From Chloroflexota bacterium (GTDB lineage Bacteria; Chloroflexota; Dehalococcoidia; Lucifugimonadales; SAR202-VII-2), in contig QEVV01000001.1 of the NCBI GenBank assembly GCA_003228115.1, positions 62,001 through 126,000 on the forward strand: DNA of 64,000 nt, in the 5' to 3' direction. This document shows, piece by piece, positions 8,033-17,424 of this stretch. Below the pieces are notes generated by a model. It searched no databases, had not been told where the DNA came from, and saw nothing but the letters and a program-made list of their open reading frames with translations. Numbering within the stretch: position 1 is the stretch's first letter; every line of letters begins with the position of its first letter. The position numbers and the translations under genes were made by a program.

Positions 8033-10717
8033 ATGACGACTTTCACGCAGCGGCCGGATCAATCCCTGCGCATCGAAGAAGAGATGCGCAGTTCGTACCT
8101 AGACTACGCAATGAGCGTTATTGTGGCGCGGGCGCTTCCAGACGTGCGAGACGGGCTCAAGCCGGTCCACCGGCGCATCTTGTTCGCCATGCACGAATTG
8201 AGCTTGGCTCCCAACCAAGCCTATAAAAAGAGCGCCAGAATCGTTGGTGAGGTGCTCGGCAAGTACCACCCCCACGGTGACTCCCCCGTTTACGAAGCTC
8301 TGGTCCGCATGGCCCAAGACTTCTCCTTGCGAGCGCCCCTTGTCGATGGTCAGGGCAACTTCGGATCTGTAGACGACGACCCACCCGCCGCCATGCGTTA
8401 CACGGAGGCCAGGCTTTCACCCGTGGCCCAGGAAATGCTGATCGACATTGATCGGGACACGGTAGATTTCACTGCCAACTTCGACGGCTCCCTGAACGAG
8501 CCTACTGTGCTCCCAGCCCGGCTTCCCAACCTCTTGGTCAACGGTTCCTCCGGCATCGCGGTCGGCATGGCCACCAACATCCCGCCACACAACCTCCGCG
8601 AGGTCGGCATGGCGATCATGCATTTGATCGACCATCCGGAAGCCACTGTCCACGACCTGATGGAATTCGTCCTAGGCCCAGACTTCCCCACCAGCGGGAT
8701 AATCCGAGGGCGCCAGGGCATCATTGACGCCTTCACGACTGGCAAAGGTCGCGTCGTTATAGAGGCAAGAGCTGAGGTGATAGAGGGCGGGCGTGGCCGG
8801 GGCGCTGGACGGCCCCAGATCATCATCACGGAGATCCCCTTCCAGCTCAACAAAGCAACCCTCGTCAAGAAGATAGCCACCCTCGCCAAAGAGCGAAAAA
8901 TAGACGGCATCTCAGATGTCAGGGACGAGTCAGGTCGTGAAGGAATCCGCGTCGTCATTGAACTATCCAGGGACTCAGACCCCGAGTACGTCCTGCGGTC
9001 ACTCTACGCCCATACTCCCATGCGCTCGGCATTCCACGTCAACATGCTGGCGCTTGTGGATGGAGCACCACGGGTCGTAACCCTTAAGAACCTCCTGAAC
9101 TATTACATCGCTTTCCGCGTCGAAGTTACGGAGCGCCGCGCAAGGTTTGACCTGCGGAAGGCTGAGGAACGAGCGCACATCCTAGAGGGACTGCGCAAGG
9201 CAATCGATAACCTTGACGCGGTCATCGCCCTCATCAGGGCATCGGACGACACAGAGGCGGCACGAAACGGCCTGATAGCGACTTTCGACCTTTCCTACAT
9301 CCAGGCACAGGCCATCTTGGACATGCAGCTCCGGCGCCTGTCGAGCATGGAGCGCCAGCGCTTGGATGAGGAGCACGAAGAACTCCTCAAAACCATTGCC
9401 GAGTTAGAAGACTTGCTAGCCAGCCCCGGCAAGGTCCTGACCAGGATCAAGGATGAGACCGGCAAGCTCGTCGAAACATTCGGCACGGCACGAAAGACGG
9501 AAATCGACGAACAAGAAATTGGCGCCATTAACGAAGCCGCACTAGTGAAGCAGGAAAGAGTAGTCGTCTTCTTGACCGAGCGGGGCTACATCAAGCGCAT
9601 GCCCATGGACACCTTCAAGCGCCAGCACCGCGGCGGCAAGGGTGTTGTTGGCCTCCAAACCCGCGACGGTGACCGCATCCATCGTCTTCACGTCATGTAC
9701 ACCCACGACCTTGTGTTGCTCTTTACCAACCGGGGCAAGGTTTATTCCTTGAACTGTTACAACATCCCCAAGGAAGAAAGCCGCTCCACGAAGGGTAAGG
9801 CCCTGATCAACCTCATCACCGCCATGCAGGCCAACGAACGGGTCCAGGCAGTGATGACTGTGAAAGAAGTTTCCAGGGATGGCTCCTTGGTCATCGCTAC
9901 CAGGAAAGGCGAGGCAAAACGGATGCCCAGCAGTTCCTTCCAAACGATCCGTTCCAGCGGTCTGATTTGCATGGACTTGGAGCCTGGCGATGAGGTAGTC
10001 GCCGTAAGACCGGCCAATGAAAGCGACGAGGTCTTTATGGTCACCCAAAAGGGCCGCGCCGTTCGCTTCCCGGTGGCCACGCTACGTCAACGCTCAAGGC
10101 AATCAGGCGGTGTTCGCGGCATACGCCTTCAGCCCAACGATTCCGTGGTGTCAATGGACGTGGCTTTGCCCACCGGCAAGGTGCTGGTGGTGAGTGAGCG
10201 TGGCTACGGTAAGTTCACCCCCATGTCCTCCTTCCCTTCCAGAGGCAGGGGCGCCATGGGAGTCATGGCCCAGCGCATCACCGACAAAACCGGCAACGTG
10301 ATGGCAGCGCTCATCGTCAGGGAATGCGAGGAACTCTTGGCCATCTCTTCCAAGAATAAGATAATCCGCACTCCGGTAAACACAATCCGCTCCATGGGAC
10401 GACAAACCCAGGGGGTGCGTGTCATGGTTATGGACGACAACGCAGTAGTAGTCTCAGTCGACTGCTGGGAACACGTTGACGGCGAAGACGAAAACGAAGA
10501 CGACACGATAGCCACGACAACAGTCCCCGACAACAGTAATCAAATGGAGCTAGACATCGCCGCAGGCCTAGCGACTACCAACGGTCACGTAGCCACGGAC
10601 GAACTGGAAGTCGAAGAAGATGACGTAGATGTTGAAGATGGCGACGACGTTGACGAGGCCGATGAGGATGATGAAGGAGAGGACGAGGAAGGAAGCGCTG
10701 ACGACAATGAGGGTTAG
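8033..10717 (+). CDS. gyrA: DNA gyrase subunit A
   Basis: The 894-residue protein has the breakage-reunion domain with catalytic Tyr123 in [10 protein letters not shown]. The quinolone region reads [10 protein letters not shown], with Ser84 and Glu88 at the E. coli 83 and 87 positions and Pro85 at position 84. A GyrA box QHRGGKGV begins the C-terminal beta-pinwheel that wraps DNA, which favours gyrase over topoisomerase IV. The last ~35 residues are an Asp/Glu tail, longer and more acidic than usual. It acts with GyrB (not in this window) to introduce negative supercoils. Confidence 0.96.
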   Translation: MTTFTQRPDQSLRIEEEMRSSYLDYAMSVIVARALPDVRDGLKPVHRRILFAMHELSLAPNQAYKKSARIVGEVLGKYHPHGDSPVYEALVRMAQDFSLRAPLVDGQGNFGSVDDDPPAAMRYTEARLSPVAQEMLIDIDRDTVDFTANFDGSLNEPTVLPARLPNLLVNGSSGIAVGMATNIPPHNLREVGMAIMHLIDHPEATVHDLMEFVLGPDFPTSGIIRGRQGIIDAFTTGKGRVVIEARAEVIEGGRGRGAGRPQIIITEIPFQLNKATLVKKIATLAKERKIDGISDVRDESGREGIRVVIELSRDSDPEYVLRSLYAHTPMRSAFHVNMLALVDGAPRVVTLKNLLNYYIAFRVEVTERRARFDLRKAEERAHILEGLRKAIDNLDAVIALIRASDDTEAARNGLIATFDLSYIQAQAILDMQLRRLSSMERQRLDEEHEELLKTIAELEDLLASPGKVLTRIKDETGKLVETFGTARKTEIDEQEIGAINEAALVKQERVVVFLTERGYIKRMPMDTFKRQHRGGKGVVGLQTRDGDRIHRLHVMYTHDLVLLFTNRGKVYSLNCYNIPKEESRSTKGKALINLITAMQANERVQAVMTVKEVSRDGSLVIATRKGEAKRMPSSSFQTIRSSGLICMDLEPGDEVVAVRPANESDEVFMVTQKGRAVRFPVATLRQRSRQSGGVRGIRLQPNDSVVSMDVALPTGKVLVVSERGYGKFTPMSSFPSRGRGAMGVMAQRITDKTGNVMAALIVRECEELLAISSKNKIIRTPVNTIRSMGRQTQGVRVMVMDDNAVVVSVDCWEHVDGEDENEDDTIATTTVPDNSNQMELDIAAGLATTNGHVATDELEVEEDDVDVEDGDDVDEADEDDEGEDEEGSADDNEG

Positions 10718-10756
10718 TCAAACGGACCTGCTGCTAGGCCCTCGCTAGACAGCAAC

Positions 10757-11851
10757 ATGGCTACCTCAACGAAGCCCGTCAATGTCCTCGACTTCGAATG
10801 CCTCGCTCGCGAGCGGATGACGGCGGTAGATTTCGACTACGTCGCCGGAGGCGCAACCGACGAGGTTACCCTGCGCCGTACCCGCTTGGCTTACAAGGCC
10901 GTAGCTTTGCGGCCCCGGGTCCTAGTCGGCATCGAAAGCGTAGACCTCTCCACAACAGTGCTAGGCACTCCAGTCGCCCTCCCGGTCATGCTTGCGCCAT
11001 GCGGGAACCACTCCATGGCTCACCCTGAAGGTGAGTTGGCCTCCGCCCGAGCGGCAGGCTCCATGGGCGCCTTAATGATCGCGGGGTCACACGCCAGTTA
11101 CACGCTGGAAGACGTGGCTGCCGCTGCTACCGGCCCACTTTGGTTTCAGACCTACTTCTTTGGAGATCGAGGCCTGACCCTTTCGCTGATCCGGCGGGCA
11201 GAAGAAGCTGGCTACAAAGCTATCTGCCTGACCCTCGACTCCTTTTGGCCCTCAAAAAGAGAACGGAATATCCGCAACGGGTTTCAACACAAAGGCCTGG
11301 GCGCTAACTACACCAACGCCTCTCAACAGGACCATTCAAAGGTCGAGCAAGGGCAAGCTTCTGGGCAGACGGCTAGGGCTATCGTCGATGCCAAAGCTAC
11401 CTGGAAAGACATCCAATGGCTCAAAAGCGAGACGGAGCTGCCGCTGGTTGCCAAAGGAATAATGACGGCTGAAGATGCAGCCCTCTGTGCGCAGCACGGC
11501 ATCGAGGGCCTCATCGTTTCAAACCATGGGGCCCGGAACGTAGACAATACACTTGCAACCATCGAGGTTCTGCCGGAAATAGTAGAAGCCTGCCAGGGCA
11601 AGTTGGAAGTCTTCGTCGACGGCGGCATACGCAGGGGCGCCGACGTAGTCAAGGCCCTGGCGCTTGGAGCCAAAGCTGTACTAATTGGACGGCCCATTTT
11701 CTGGGGCCTGGCGGCTGACGGCGAAGAAGGCCTACACCGGATCCTGGAAATATTGAAAGAGGAAATGGAGATCACGTTGGCCCTGTGCGGGCGGCCAACA
11801 ATAGGCAGCATTGATGCCTCGCTTGTCACCCCGTCGCCACGTCTTTCGTAG
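10757..11851 (+). CDS. FMN-dependent alpha-hydroxy-acid oxidizing protein
   Basis: The 364-residue TIM-barrel enzyme resembles the lactate oxidase/glycolate oxidase family. It has the early FDYVAGGATDE segment, PVMLAPCG, SNHGARNVDN with the catalytic His and the FMN-phosphate site FVDGGIRRGADV followed by LIGRP. Such enzymes oxidise 2-hydroxy acids to 2-oxo acids, passing electrons to O2 or quinone. The usual SNHGGRQ is changed to SNHGARN, so substrate preference may differ. It lies 39 bp after gyrA and ends at a strong bidirectional terminator. Confidence 0.88.
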   Translation: MATSTKPVNVLDFECLARERMTAVDFDYVAGGATDEVTLRRTRLAYKAVALRPRVLVGIESVDLSTTVLGTPVALPVMLAPCGNHSMAHPEGELASARAAGSMGALMIAGSHASYTLEDVAAAATGPLWFQTYFFGDRGLTLSLIRRAEEAGYKAICLTLDSFWPSKRERNIRNGFQHKGLGANYTNASQQDHSKVEQGQASGQTARAIVDAKATWKDIQWLKSETELPLVAKGIMTAEDAALCAQHGIEGLIVSNHGARNVDNTLATIEVLPEIVEACQGKLEVFVDGGIRRGADVVKALALGAKAVLIGRPIFWGLAADGEEGLHRILEILKEEMEITLALCGRPTIGSIDASLVTPSPRLS

Positions 11852-11859
11852 CCGAACCA

Positions 11860-11903
11860 AAAGAGAAAGGGCCTCCATCATGTGGAGGCCCTTTCTCTTT
11901 TTC
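11860..11903. terminator. Bidirectional intrinsic terminator
   Basis: An 18-bp perfect stem (11860-11877 with 11883-11900, loop TCATG) is flanked by T and A tracts between two convergent genes. Confidence 0.93.
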
Positions 11904-11917
11904 TAGAACCTATTCGC

Positions 11918-12400
11918 CTAGGGTTCTTCCACCTTGGTGAAGCCGCCGCGGTAGAAAACTAGGGGCCGTCCCTCCCCCCGGTTCAGCTCCAACACGCGCC
12001 CCAAGAAGATCGTGTGATCTCCCGCCTGGTGGGACATTTCCAACTGGCATTCAAGCGAAGCCAGGCAATCCTGTGGAAGAGGCACGCCAGACGCGCTGGT
12101 GCGGTATTCGACCGGGCTGTCCTCGCTACGATCATTGGTGCTGATAGCAAAATGGAGCGCGAGATCCCCCTGGTCCGATGTAAGAAAGCTAACGCTAAAC
12201 TTGCCTCCCTCTGCTATGAGGTCATGGATTGTTCGCTCGTGGCCAACGCACACAAGCACGAGCGGCGGCTCCAAAGAAACCGACGTCACCGAATTAGCGG
12301 TCATACTGTAGACTCGCCCATCTGACCCCACCGCGCTGACGAGAGTCACACCGGTGGGGAATAGGCCCCATATGCGCCGGAGTTCCTCTTCCATGACCAT
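11918..12400 (-). CDS. Flavin reductase-like FMN-binding protein
   Basis: The 160-residue protein has the split-barrel flavin reductase pattern: LWGLFPTGV-type start, MTANSVTSVSLEPPLVLVCV, FSVSFLTSDQ and a His-rich C-terminal turn before FLGRVLEL. Members reduce FMN or FAD with NAD(P)H and often feed two-component monooxygenases such as 4-hydroxyphenylacetate hydroxylase. AGGAGG lies 4 nt before the ATG. No monooxygenase partner is adjacent, so the client is unknown; the LLM enzyme at 3472-4491 is one distant possibility. Confidence 0.85.
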   Translation of the reverse strand: MVMEEELRRIWGLFPTGVTLVSAVGSDGRVYSMTANSVTSVSLEPPLVLVCVGHERTIHDLIAEGGKFSVSFLTSDQGDLALHFAISTNDRSEDSPVEYRTSASGVPLPQDCLASLECQLEMSHQAGDHTIFLGRVLELNRGEGRPLVFYRGGFTKVEEP

Positions 12401-12564
12401 GCGTCCTCCTGTCCCAAACCGCTCACAGTGGCCGCCATTATAGCAGCGGCTCTTTTCGACCGTTTCCAGAGGAGTAGAATGCCCACGATCCTCAGAAACC
12501 TCAATACGGTGGTATGAGCATCAAATGAAGAGTGGGCATCAGGCTAAAGGCTAGGAGTGACCAA

Positions 12565-13527
12565 ATGCAAGACGCAGATTGCGCAGTGGCTATGGACGTG
12601 GGCGGTACCCAGTACCGAGTCGCTGTTGTAGACCAAGGCGGCAGCATCGTCGCCGTCAGAAAGGGGAGGACCCAACCACGCGGGGGCCCGCAGGGCGCTT
12701 CGGAGCGGATCATCGCCGCAGTGCGTGAAGTAGTGGAAGAGGCTGGAAGCCCGCGTCTGGCTGGCATAGGGGCATCTATGGCGAGCCCGGTGGACCCAGC
12801 GACCGGGGTCCTACACCATCCTCCCAATCTTCCCGGCTGGAATGGCTACACCATGAAGCCAACCTTGGAAGAGGCCTTTCGGATCCCCGTCTATATCGAC
12901 AACGATGCCAACCTCGCCGTGGTTGGTGAGCACCGCTTCGGAGCCGGACAAGGGATGCAGCACCTCATTTACATGACCATCAGCACAGGAGTCGGCGGCG
13001 GCATCATGATTGACGGCAGGGTGTTGCACGGGGCCAGGGGCTTTGCCGGGGAAATCGGACACATCATCGTCGAACCTCTGGGGCCCAAATGCTCCTGCGG
13101 AAACACTGGGTGCCTAGAGGTCATGGCCTCTGGAACGGCAATCGCCCGGCGAGCGGCCAGCGAGTTGGAGAAGGGTACACAAAGCGTCTTGACCGAAATG
13201 GGCAAACCAAATTCCGTCACCGCCAAGGAAGTAGCCAAGGCCGCCCGCCAAGGCGATGCACTAGCGCTGGAGATCATGCGGGACGTGGCCATCTATTCGG
13301 CCTACGGCATCGTAAGCCTCATTCACATCTTCGATCCCGAGGCCGTCTTACTTGGTGGGGGGGTCACGCAGGACTATGAACTCATACGCCCTACCCTGGA
13401 GGCGACCGTGCAGGAGAACCTGATGGGCCACCACAAGGGACGGAACCTGGTCCATCTGTACGCCCTGGGAGACGAAGTATCGCTTTACGGAGCTGCAGCA
13501 CTGGTTTTCGACCAGCAGGAACAATAG
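12565..13527 (+). CDS. ROK-family sugar kinase
   Basis: The 320-residue protein begins with a VAMDVGGTQYRVAVVD phosphate-1 motif and has STGVGGGIMIDG, HGARGFAGEIGH and the Cys-x-Cys-x4-Cys-x-Glu zinc motif (CSCGNTGCLE) that defines ROK kinases. It should phosphorylate glucose, N-acetylglucosamine or a related hexose. I prefer the ATG at 12565 because AGGAG lies 7 nt upstream; a GTG at 12532 adds 11 residues. No DNA-binding domain is attached, so it is an enzyme and not a NagC-type repressor. Confidence 0.9.
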   Translation: MQDADCAVAMDVGGTQYRVAVVDQGGSIVAVRKGRTQPRGGPQGASERIIAAVREVVEEAGSPRLAGIGASMASPVDPATGVLHHPPNLPGWNGYTMKPTLEEAFRIPVYIDNDANLAVVGEHRFGAGQGMQHLIYMTISTGVGGGIMIDGRVLHGARGFAGEIGHIIVEPLGPKCSCGNTGCLEVMASGTAIARRAASELEKGTQSVLTEMGKPNSVTAKEVAKAARQGDALALEIMRDVAIYSAYGIVSLIHIFDPEAVLLGGGVTQDYELIRPTLEATVQENLMGHHKGRNLVHLYALGDEVSLYGAAALVFDQQEQ

Positions 13528-13535
13528 CAAACGGC

Positions 13536-14456
13536 CTAGACGGCTGGACCCAACGGGTTGTTGTCGAATTCGAACTGATGCAGCGCTTCCTCAGATGCTT
13601 CCTTCAGCACCTCATCCCCAGACTCGTGCACCTTTTTCAGGGCTAGCTTGGCGAGAGAACCGCCTATCTTGCCCAAAGCTTGAATGATCGCTAGCTGTAC
13701 TTCCGAAGAGTCGTCATCTTTCAATGTGGCTATTAGGTACGGGACGCCGTCTTCTTCACCCAGCTCTCCTAGGGCTACCGCACCCTGAATGCGCATTTCC
13801 TCTCGAACGTTGGACAGCTCTCCAGCAATTGTTTCCAGCCAAATTGGGTCGCCATTACGCCCCATGGCAACTACAGCGCTCCGTCTCATCTTGATGCTGC
13901 CGGTGGTGTAAAAGTTCTGTATCAAGGCCCGAATATCGGCATCGTTGTAATAGGCAACGCCCTCCAGTGCTTTCTGTCTAACCTGCTCGTCCACGAGGTC
14001 ATTACCAAGTACCTCAAGAAAAGCTTCGTGGAGACGCTGACTGTTTCGTGAAAGCAGCTTTCCCTCTGCTGCCAGGTGGGCGTATCGCGCCAGGGCCTCG
14101 GCGGCGGCGGCCCGTACTCTGGGGGATTCGTCCCCCAGTAGAATGTCTGAGAGGGGAGCAAATCCAGGCCTGTCTTCATACTCCGCGAGGCCGTAAATGG
14201 ACAGAAACCGAACGTCTTCATCTGAATCTCGAAGGCTCATGAGAAAAATCGAGTTGAAGTCGAATTGCACACTATCCCGAGCCTTCTCAGAAAGCGTGGT
14301 TACAATGTTTCTTCGCCGCTTGGGATCGATTTCCTTCCAAGCAAGCGCCAGCTCTTCAATTTCATCGCGCGTCAGATCCGACAGTGGAGAAAGGTCTACG
14401 CCCTCCAAGTCCAGAGAGCCGTCTGTCAGCTTGGGAATGTAATCTGTTAGCGCCAT
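13536..14456 (-). CDS. HEAT-repeat protein
   Basis: The 306-residue protein consists of about seven alpha-helical HEAT/PBS-lyase-like repeats from about residue 80 onward. Examples are SPRVRAAAAEALARYA, IKMRRSAVVAMGRNGD, EMRIQGAVALGELGEEDG and SSEVQLAIIQALGKIGG. These form a curved solenoid used for protein-protein contacts. The N-terminal 60 residues are acidic and helical. There is no signal peptide or enzyme motif. It converges on the ROK kinase gene with 8 bp between stops. Partner unknown. Confidence 0.8.
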   Translation of the reverse strand: MALTDYIPKLTDGSLDLEGVDLSPLSDLTRDEIEELALAWKEIDPKRRRNIVTTLSEKARDSVQFDFNSIFLMSLRDSDEDVRFLSIYGLAEYEDRPGFAPLSDILLGDESPRVRAAAAEALARYAHLAAEGKLLSRNSQRLHEAFLEVLGNDLVDEQVRQKALEGVAYYNDADIRALIQNFYTTGSIKMRRSAVVAMGRNGDPIWLETIAGELSNVREEMRIQGAVALGELGEEDGVPYLIATLKDDDSSEVQLAIIQALGKIGGSLAKLALKKVHESGDEVLKEASEEALHQFEFDNNPLGPAV

Positions 14457-14567
14457 CTACATATCTCTGTCATAGAATTTAGGCCTACGCCTACATTAGT
14501 CGAGGCAGACAAGTCCCGCAAGAAGCCCCATGATACAATGCATGGGCACCGATAATGGAGGTCGCCG

Positions 14568-15275
14568 GTGGCTAAGTCCGCCCCCACTAGTGTACGTCAC
14601 CCAAAGCCACGACGGCCGCATGTGACCCCACAAGAAGTGCTCGATCTGCTGACGCCGGAGTACGGCCAGCAAAGCCCAAAGCCTCGTTTCGACCCCATCT
14701 CCGAACTAGTCTTTACGATCCTCTCCCAGCACACGTCCGACCTCAACTCCGAGAAAGCCTTTCACGCCCTCCAGAAACACTTCGGCTCTTGGGAAGCAGT
14801 TGCCGCCGCCGATGCAGAGGCAATTGCCGAGCCAATCCGCAGCGGGGGACTGGCCCGAATCAAAGCGCCAAGGATCAAAGATGTTCTGGAGCGCGTCCTC
14901 GATCTGCGCGGCTCCCTGGACCTCTCCTTTTTGAAGGACCTCTCCCTTGAAGAGGCCAAGGCGTGGCTCCAAGCACTGCCCGGCATAGGCCCCAAAACGG
15001 CTGCGGTGGTCCTTTGCTTTTCGTTGGGGATGCCGGCCATGGCCGTTGACACCCATGTACACCGGGTGTCCAAAAGGCTGGGGTTTATCGGCCCCAAGGT
15101 AACCGCCGATCAGGCCCATCCGATCCTCGAAGCGATGGTAGACCCCGATGAGGTCTACGCTTTCCATGTCGACCTCATCACCCATGGGAGAAGGGTGTGC
15201 AAGGCACAGCGCCCTCTCTGCGGCGAATGTGTCCTAGAGTGGGGCTGTCCCTCTTCACTCGTTCGGACGCCATGA
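14568..15275 (+). CDS. nth: Endonuclease III-type DNA glycosylase/AP lyase
   Basis: The 235-residue HhH-GPD protein has LPGIGPKTAAVVL (helix-hairpin-helix) and AVDTHVHRVSKRLG with the catalytic Asp. Four C-terminal cysteines are spaced C-x6-C-x2-C-x5-C, the [4Fe-4S] site. The usual catalytic Lys position is partly altered, since the HhH reads GIGPKTA as in several Nth-like proteins. It excises oxidised pyrimidines. The GTG start follows GGAGG, and an extended TGaTACAAT -10 lies about 30 bp upstream. The 3' end overlaps the next gene (ATGA). Confidence 0.9.
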   Translation: MAKSAPTSVRHPKPRRPHVTPQEVLDLLTPEYGQQSPKPRFDPISELVFTILSQHTSDLNSEKAFHALQKHFGSWEAVAAADAEAIAEPIRSGGLARIKAPRIKDVLERVLDLRGSLDLSFLKDLSLEEAKAWLQALPGIGPKTAAVVLCFSLGMPAMAVDTHVHRVSKRLGFIGPKVTADQAHPILEAMVDPDEVYAFHVDLITHGRRVCKAQRPLCGECVLEWGCPSSLVRTP

Positions 15276-15688
15276 ACCAGGAAGCGCCTTCGCTATCGGT
15301 GAAGCCTCTTGGCTGCCAACGTGCCACCGGCAGTGGCCAATGGCGCTGCGCGTTCGAAGTGACTAATCAAGGAAAGGCTCCGCTGCAAGTTTTGAGTACC
15401 TGGCTGCCTCACGACCAGTTCTTCAGTGAGCGCAGGTCTCTTGAGCAGCCGCTATTAGTGGAGCCCGGCGAAAGCGCTCCACTTGAGGTGGAGGTCACCT
15501 TCACCGGGGAGCCTGGTGTCGCTGTGGTGAACGCCTTTCTCATAATGCAGGTCGAATACGGGAACCAGTCTTGGCGGATGTTCGTTCGGCTGTTGCCCAT
15601 GATGCAGCCGGACGGCACACCGTCAGTGACGTGTGAGGCCATCACCGTTCAGCCAATAGGGTTCTCAGCCGCCCCACACCCTGGCTGA
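15272..15688 (+). CDS. Hypothetical beta-sandwich-like protein
   Basis: The 138-residue protein starts at the ATG overlapping the nth stop by 4 nt. It has no signal peptide or membrane segment. Alternating hydrophobic strands (WRCAFEVTNQGKAPLQVLS, LLVEPGESAPLEVEVTF) resemble an Ig-like or CARDB fold that follows the pattern 'vtNqGkapl'. I do not recognise a family; function unknown. An upstream extension to 15197 is inside nth and unlikely. Confidence 0.6.
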   Translation: MNQEAPSLSVKPLGCQRATGSGQWRCAFEVTNQGKAPLQVLSTWLPHDQFFSERRSLEQPLLVEPGESAPLEVEVTFTGEPGVAVVNAFLIMQVEYGNQSWRMFVRLLPMMQPDGTPSVTCEAITVQPIGFSAAPHPG

Positions 15689-15741
15689 GGCCTTGATGCT
15701 ACTATAGGGTCACGCTAAGGAAACCAGTTCAGGGAGCACTG

Positions 15742-15793
15742 AATGCCCATTTCCGAAGAGGACATGAAAAAACTCACCTGGATGCGCGGCTGA
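15742..15793 (+). other. Very short open frame, 16 codons
   Basis: ATG at 15742 opens MPISEEDMKKLTWMRG and stops at 15793. It could be a leader peptide or the frameshifted N-terminus of the small gene at 15833. The sequence between the two contains two short inverted repeats (ACCGC..GCGGT and GAGACCA..TGGTCTC), which would also suit a leader. Evidence is weak. Confidence 0.2.
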
Positions 15794-15832
15794 AACCGCC
15801 GTTGAAGCGGTGACTTCGAGGAGACCACGGGT

Positions 15833-15964
15833 ATGGTCTCGAATTCCGCAGGCATGACGGCCGCCGAACTGGCCGCTGACTTGGCGCGCATTGGCCGGGA
15901 GTACGCCGACGACCCTCAGTACCAGGAGATCCGCAAGGAACTGCCTGAAGGCTGGCCTTTTTAG
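15833..15964 (+). CDS. Small acidic protein ending LPEGWPF, unknown function
   Basis: This 43-residue frame begins MVSNSAGMTAAELA, continues with a helical ARIGREYADDPQYQEIRKEL and ends LPEGWPF before TAG. The helix-plus-'LPxxWPF' ending looks like real coding sequence and resembles small uncharacterised proteins often found alone in genomes. GAGGAG lies 9 nt upstream of the ATG. Function unknown. Confidence 0.45.
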   Translation: MVSNSAGMTAAELAADLARIGREYADDPQYQEIRKELPEGWPF

Positions 15965-16040
15965 GGGTTCCAACCATCCCGACGGCTGGCGGTTAAAGGC
16001 GGGTCTATTGGAAACAAGCCGGCCGCGAGTGACAACCTAG

Positions 16041-16068
16041 GTAGGGGCGTTCAATTGAACGCCCCTAC
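16041..16068. repeat. 28-bp perfect palindrome, copy 1
   Basis: The segment is a perfect inverted repeat: GTAGGGGCGTTCAA, then its reverse complement. An identical copy is at 44218-44245. It sits in the 435-bp gap between 15689 and 16124, which otherwise holds only the two short frames above. It is a REP/BIME-like dispersed element. Confidence 0.85.
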
Positions 16069-16124
16069 GCTCGACCGGGGCGAAATTCGCCACCAGTCCA
16101 AGAAGCCACTCCGAAACTACCTCG

Positions 16125-16901
16125 CTACCTTACGATCTCCGGTAGACGCACCTCTGGCAAATCCAAGCTAAGGGGCTTCACTCCAGCCCAAAACTCCCGG
16201 CGTCCTGTCATCGCCTGTACATGGCCGTCCCACTCCAGAGTGAAAGCCGTAATGCCTAGCTTGGTCGCACGCCGCACCCGCTCCTGAGACTCCGCGTCCG
16301 TTGCGTACTTCCGAATGATGTCCACCTGGCGGGAGCCGTGGCCCACATCCTCCACTGCATGCAAACTGTACGTCTCCGTTGCTCTTTCCGAGAAGCCGTA
16401 GTACCCCCGGAGCTCTCCATAAACACTATCGGCCGCGCCCCCCGACCCTCCATGTTGGCTTTCCATAAAAGCCAGCATGGCCAGTCCTTCTAGCGCCGAC
16501 CGGCGCTGGCAGCATCCAATCAGCATCTCAATAGCAGCCAACGTGCCTGGCGCAGGTTCGACTCGGTCGGCCTGCTCACGGGTGATACCCGCCTCCTCAA
16601 GGAACTGCAACATGATGTCCATGTGACTCTTGTCACTGTAGAACTCCTCTTTGAGGTTCTCCTGCACGACTGCCTGAACATCTTGCAGGCCCTCAGCGGC
16701 GGCGTTGATGGCCATATACCCAAAGTAGATGGGATTGCTGCGAACCCTGAGGTAGTGCTGTGTCTCCCCCAGAATGATCTGCTCCCGGGTCCACCAATGC
16801 TCAATGATGCCTTTGAACCAGGGATGCTCGGCCATCGGAACCTCGGCTGCGTAGCCCCACAACTCTTCGATGAATTCATCTGGTGATTTGACGTCGGACA
16901 T
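16125..16901 (-). CDS. Haem-oxygenase-like (TenA/PqqC-fold) iron-containing redox enzyme
   Basis: The 258-residue all-helical protein opens HPWFKGIIEHWWTREQI. It shows the ligand pattern of haem-oxygenase-like di-iron oxidases: Glu46-x2-His49 in GETQHY, Glu147 in FMESQ, then His181-x3-Asp185-x2-His188 in HAVEDVGH. Family members activate O2 to oxidise or cleave small amines, fatty acids or amino acids. A cofactor-free PqqC-like role is less likely because the metal ligands are complete. GGAGGTGGC precedes the ATG by a few bases. No biosynthetic partner is adjacent; substrate unknown. Confidence 0.8.
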   Translation of the reverse strand: MSDVKSPDEFIEELWGYAAEVPMAEHPWFKGIIEHWWTREQIILGETQHYLRVRSNPIYFGYMAINAAAEGLQDVQAVVQENLKEEFYSDKSHMDIMLQFLEEAGITREQADRVEPAPGTLAAIEMLIGCCQRRSALEGLAMLAFMESQHGGSGGAADSVYGELRGYYGFSERATETYSLHAVEDVGHGSRQVDIIRKYATDAESQERVRRATKLGITAFTLEWDGHVQAMTGRREFWAGVKPLSLDLPEVRLPEIVR

Positions 16902-17068
16902 TGCGCCACCTCCTTGGCCCTGTCTATCAAGCCTTGCCTTTTCGCGAAGACCTACCCAAGCGATGGATGTATTATGAATGACATTCAGTCAGTCGTCAAT
17001 AGAGGGTCATACCCCTGCGGGGAGGACTGTCAACCTCAATAGGTCGCACCATGGAGCGCCCCCCTTCC

Positions 17069-17169
17069 CGTCTTTCCGGCGTAGGCCGGAATCCAGTTGC
17101 AACGGGTCTCTTCGACCCACGCAATTGGTAATTGACGCTTCCTGGATTCCGGCGTTCGCCGGAAAGACG
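17069..17169. repeat. Inverted-repeat element TCTTTCCGGC, copy 1
   Basis: Two 28-bp arms, 17069-17096 and 17142-17169, are near-perfect inverted repeats (CGTCTTTCCGGCGTAGGCCG and its complement) around 45 bp. A related copy is at 21969-22074. It occupies most of the 333-bp gap before the gatC-like gene and resembles the common CTGGATTCCnGC..GCGGGAATCCAG mobile repeat, possibly a MITE. Confidence 0.75.
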
Positions 17170-17235
17170 GGTGAGGCGCTTGCCTGTGGCGAGGCGCGAC
17201 CACATAATTGGCTCCACCCCAGCAAGGACGTGCTC

Positions 17236-17424
17236 ATGGCGGAACTGACCAAGGACGCCGTTCGACAGATGGCGGCCCTATCCGGTGTCCAATTCAGCGA
17301 CGAGGAGTTGGATTTGATGCAGCCTCAAGTCGAAGCAATCTTGGAAGGGATCACCCGGGTCGCTGACATCGACCTGGGTGATGTCGAGCCTCATAGGTCT
17401 CCTAGGCCGGTCCAGAATTCATGA
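17236..17424 (+). CDS. GatC-like small amidotransferase subunit
   Basis: The 62-residue protein (VRQMAALSGVQFSDEELDLM, then RVADIDLGDVEPH) has the GatC pattern of two helices followed by the conserved 'D-x-x-x-V-E-P' segment, but lacks the usual C-terminal extension. GatC stabilises GatA in Glu/Asp-tRNA amidotransferase; short versions also pair with catabolic amidases. A longer frame to 16978 runs through the repeat and is not coding. Its stop overlaps the amidase start (ATGA), so the two should form a complex. GatB is not in the window. Confidence 0.7.
   Translation: MAELTKDAVRQMAALSGVQFSDEELDLMQPQVEAILEGITRVADIDLGDVEPHRSPRPVQNS

Noticed and set aside
15742..15964. A single frameshifted small gene
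   Set aside because: The two short frames do not join into a recognisable protein, so I list them separately at low confidence.
16978..17235. N-terminal extension of the GatC-like subunit
   Set aside because: It is translated inverted-repeat DNA (17069-17169); the GatC homology begins at 17236.
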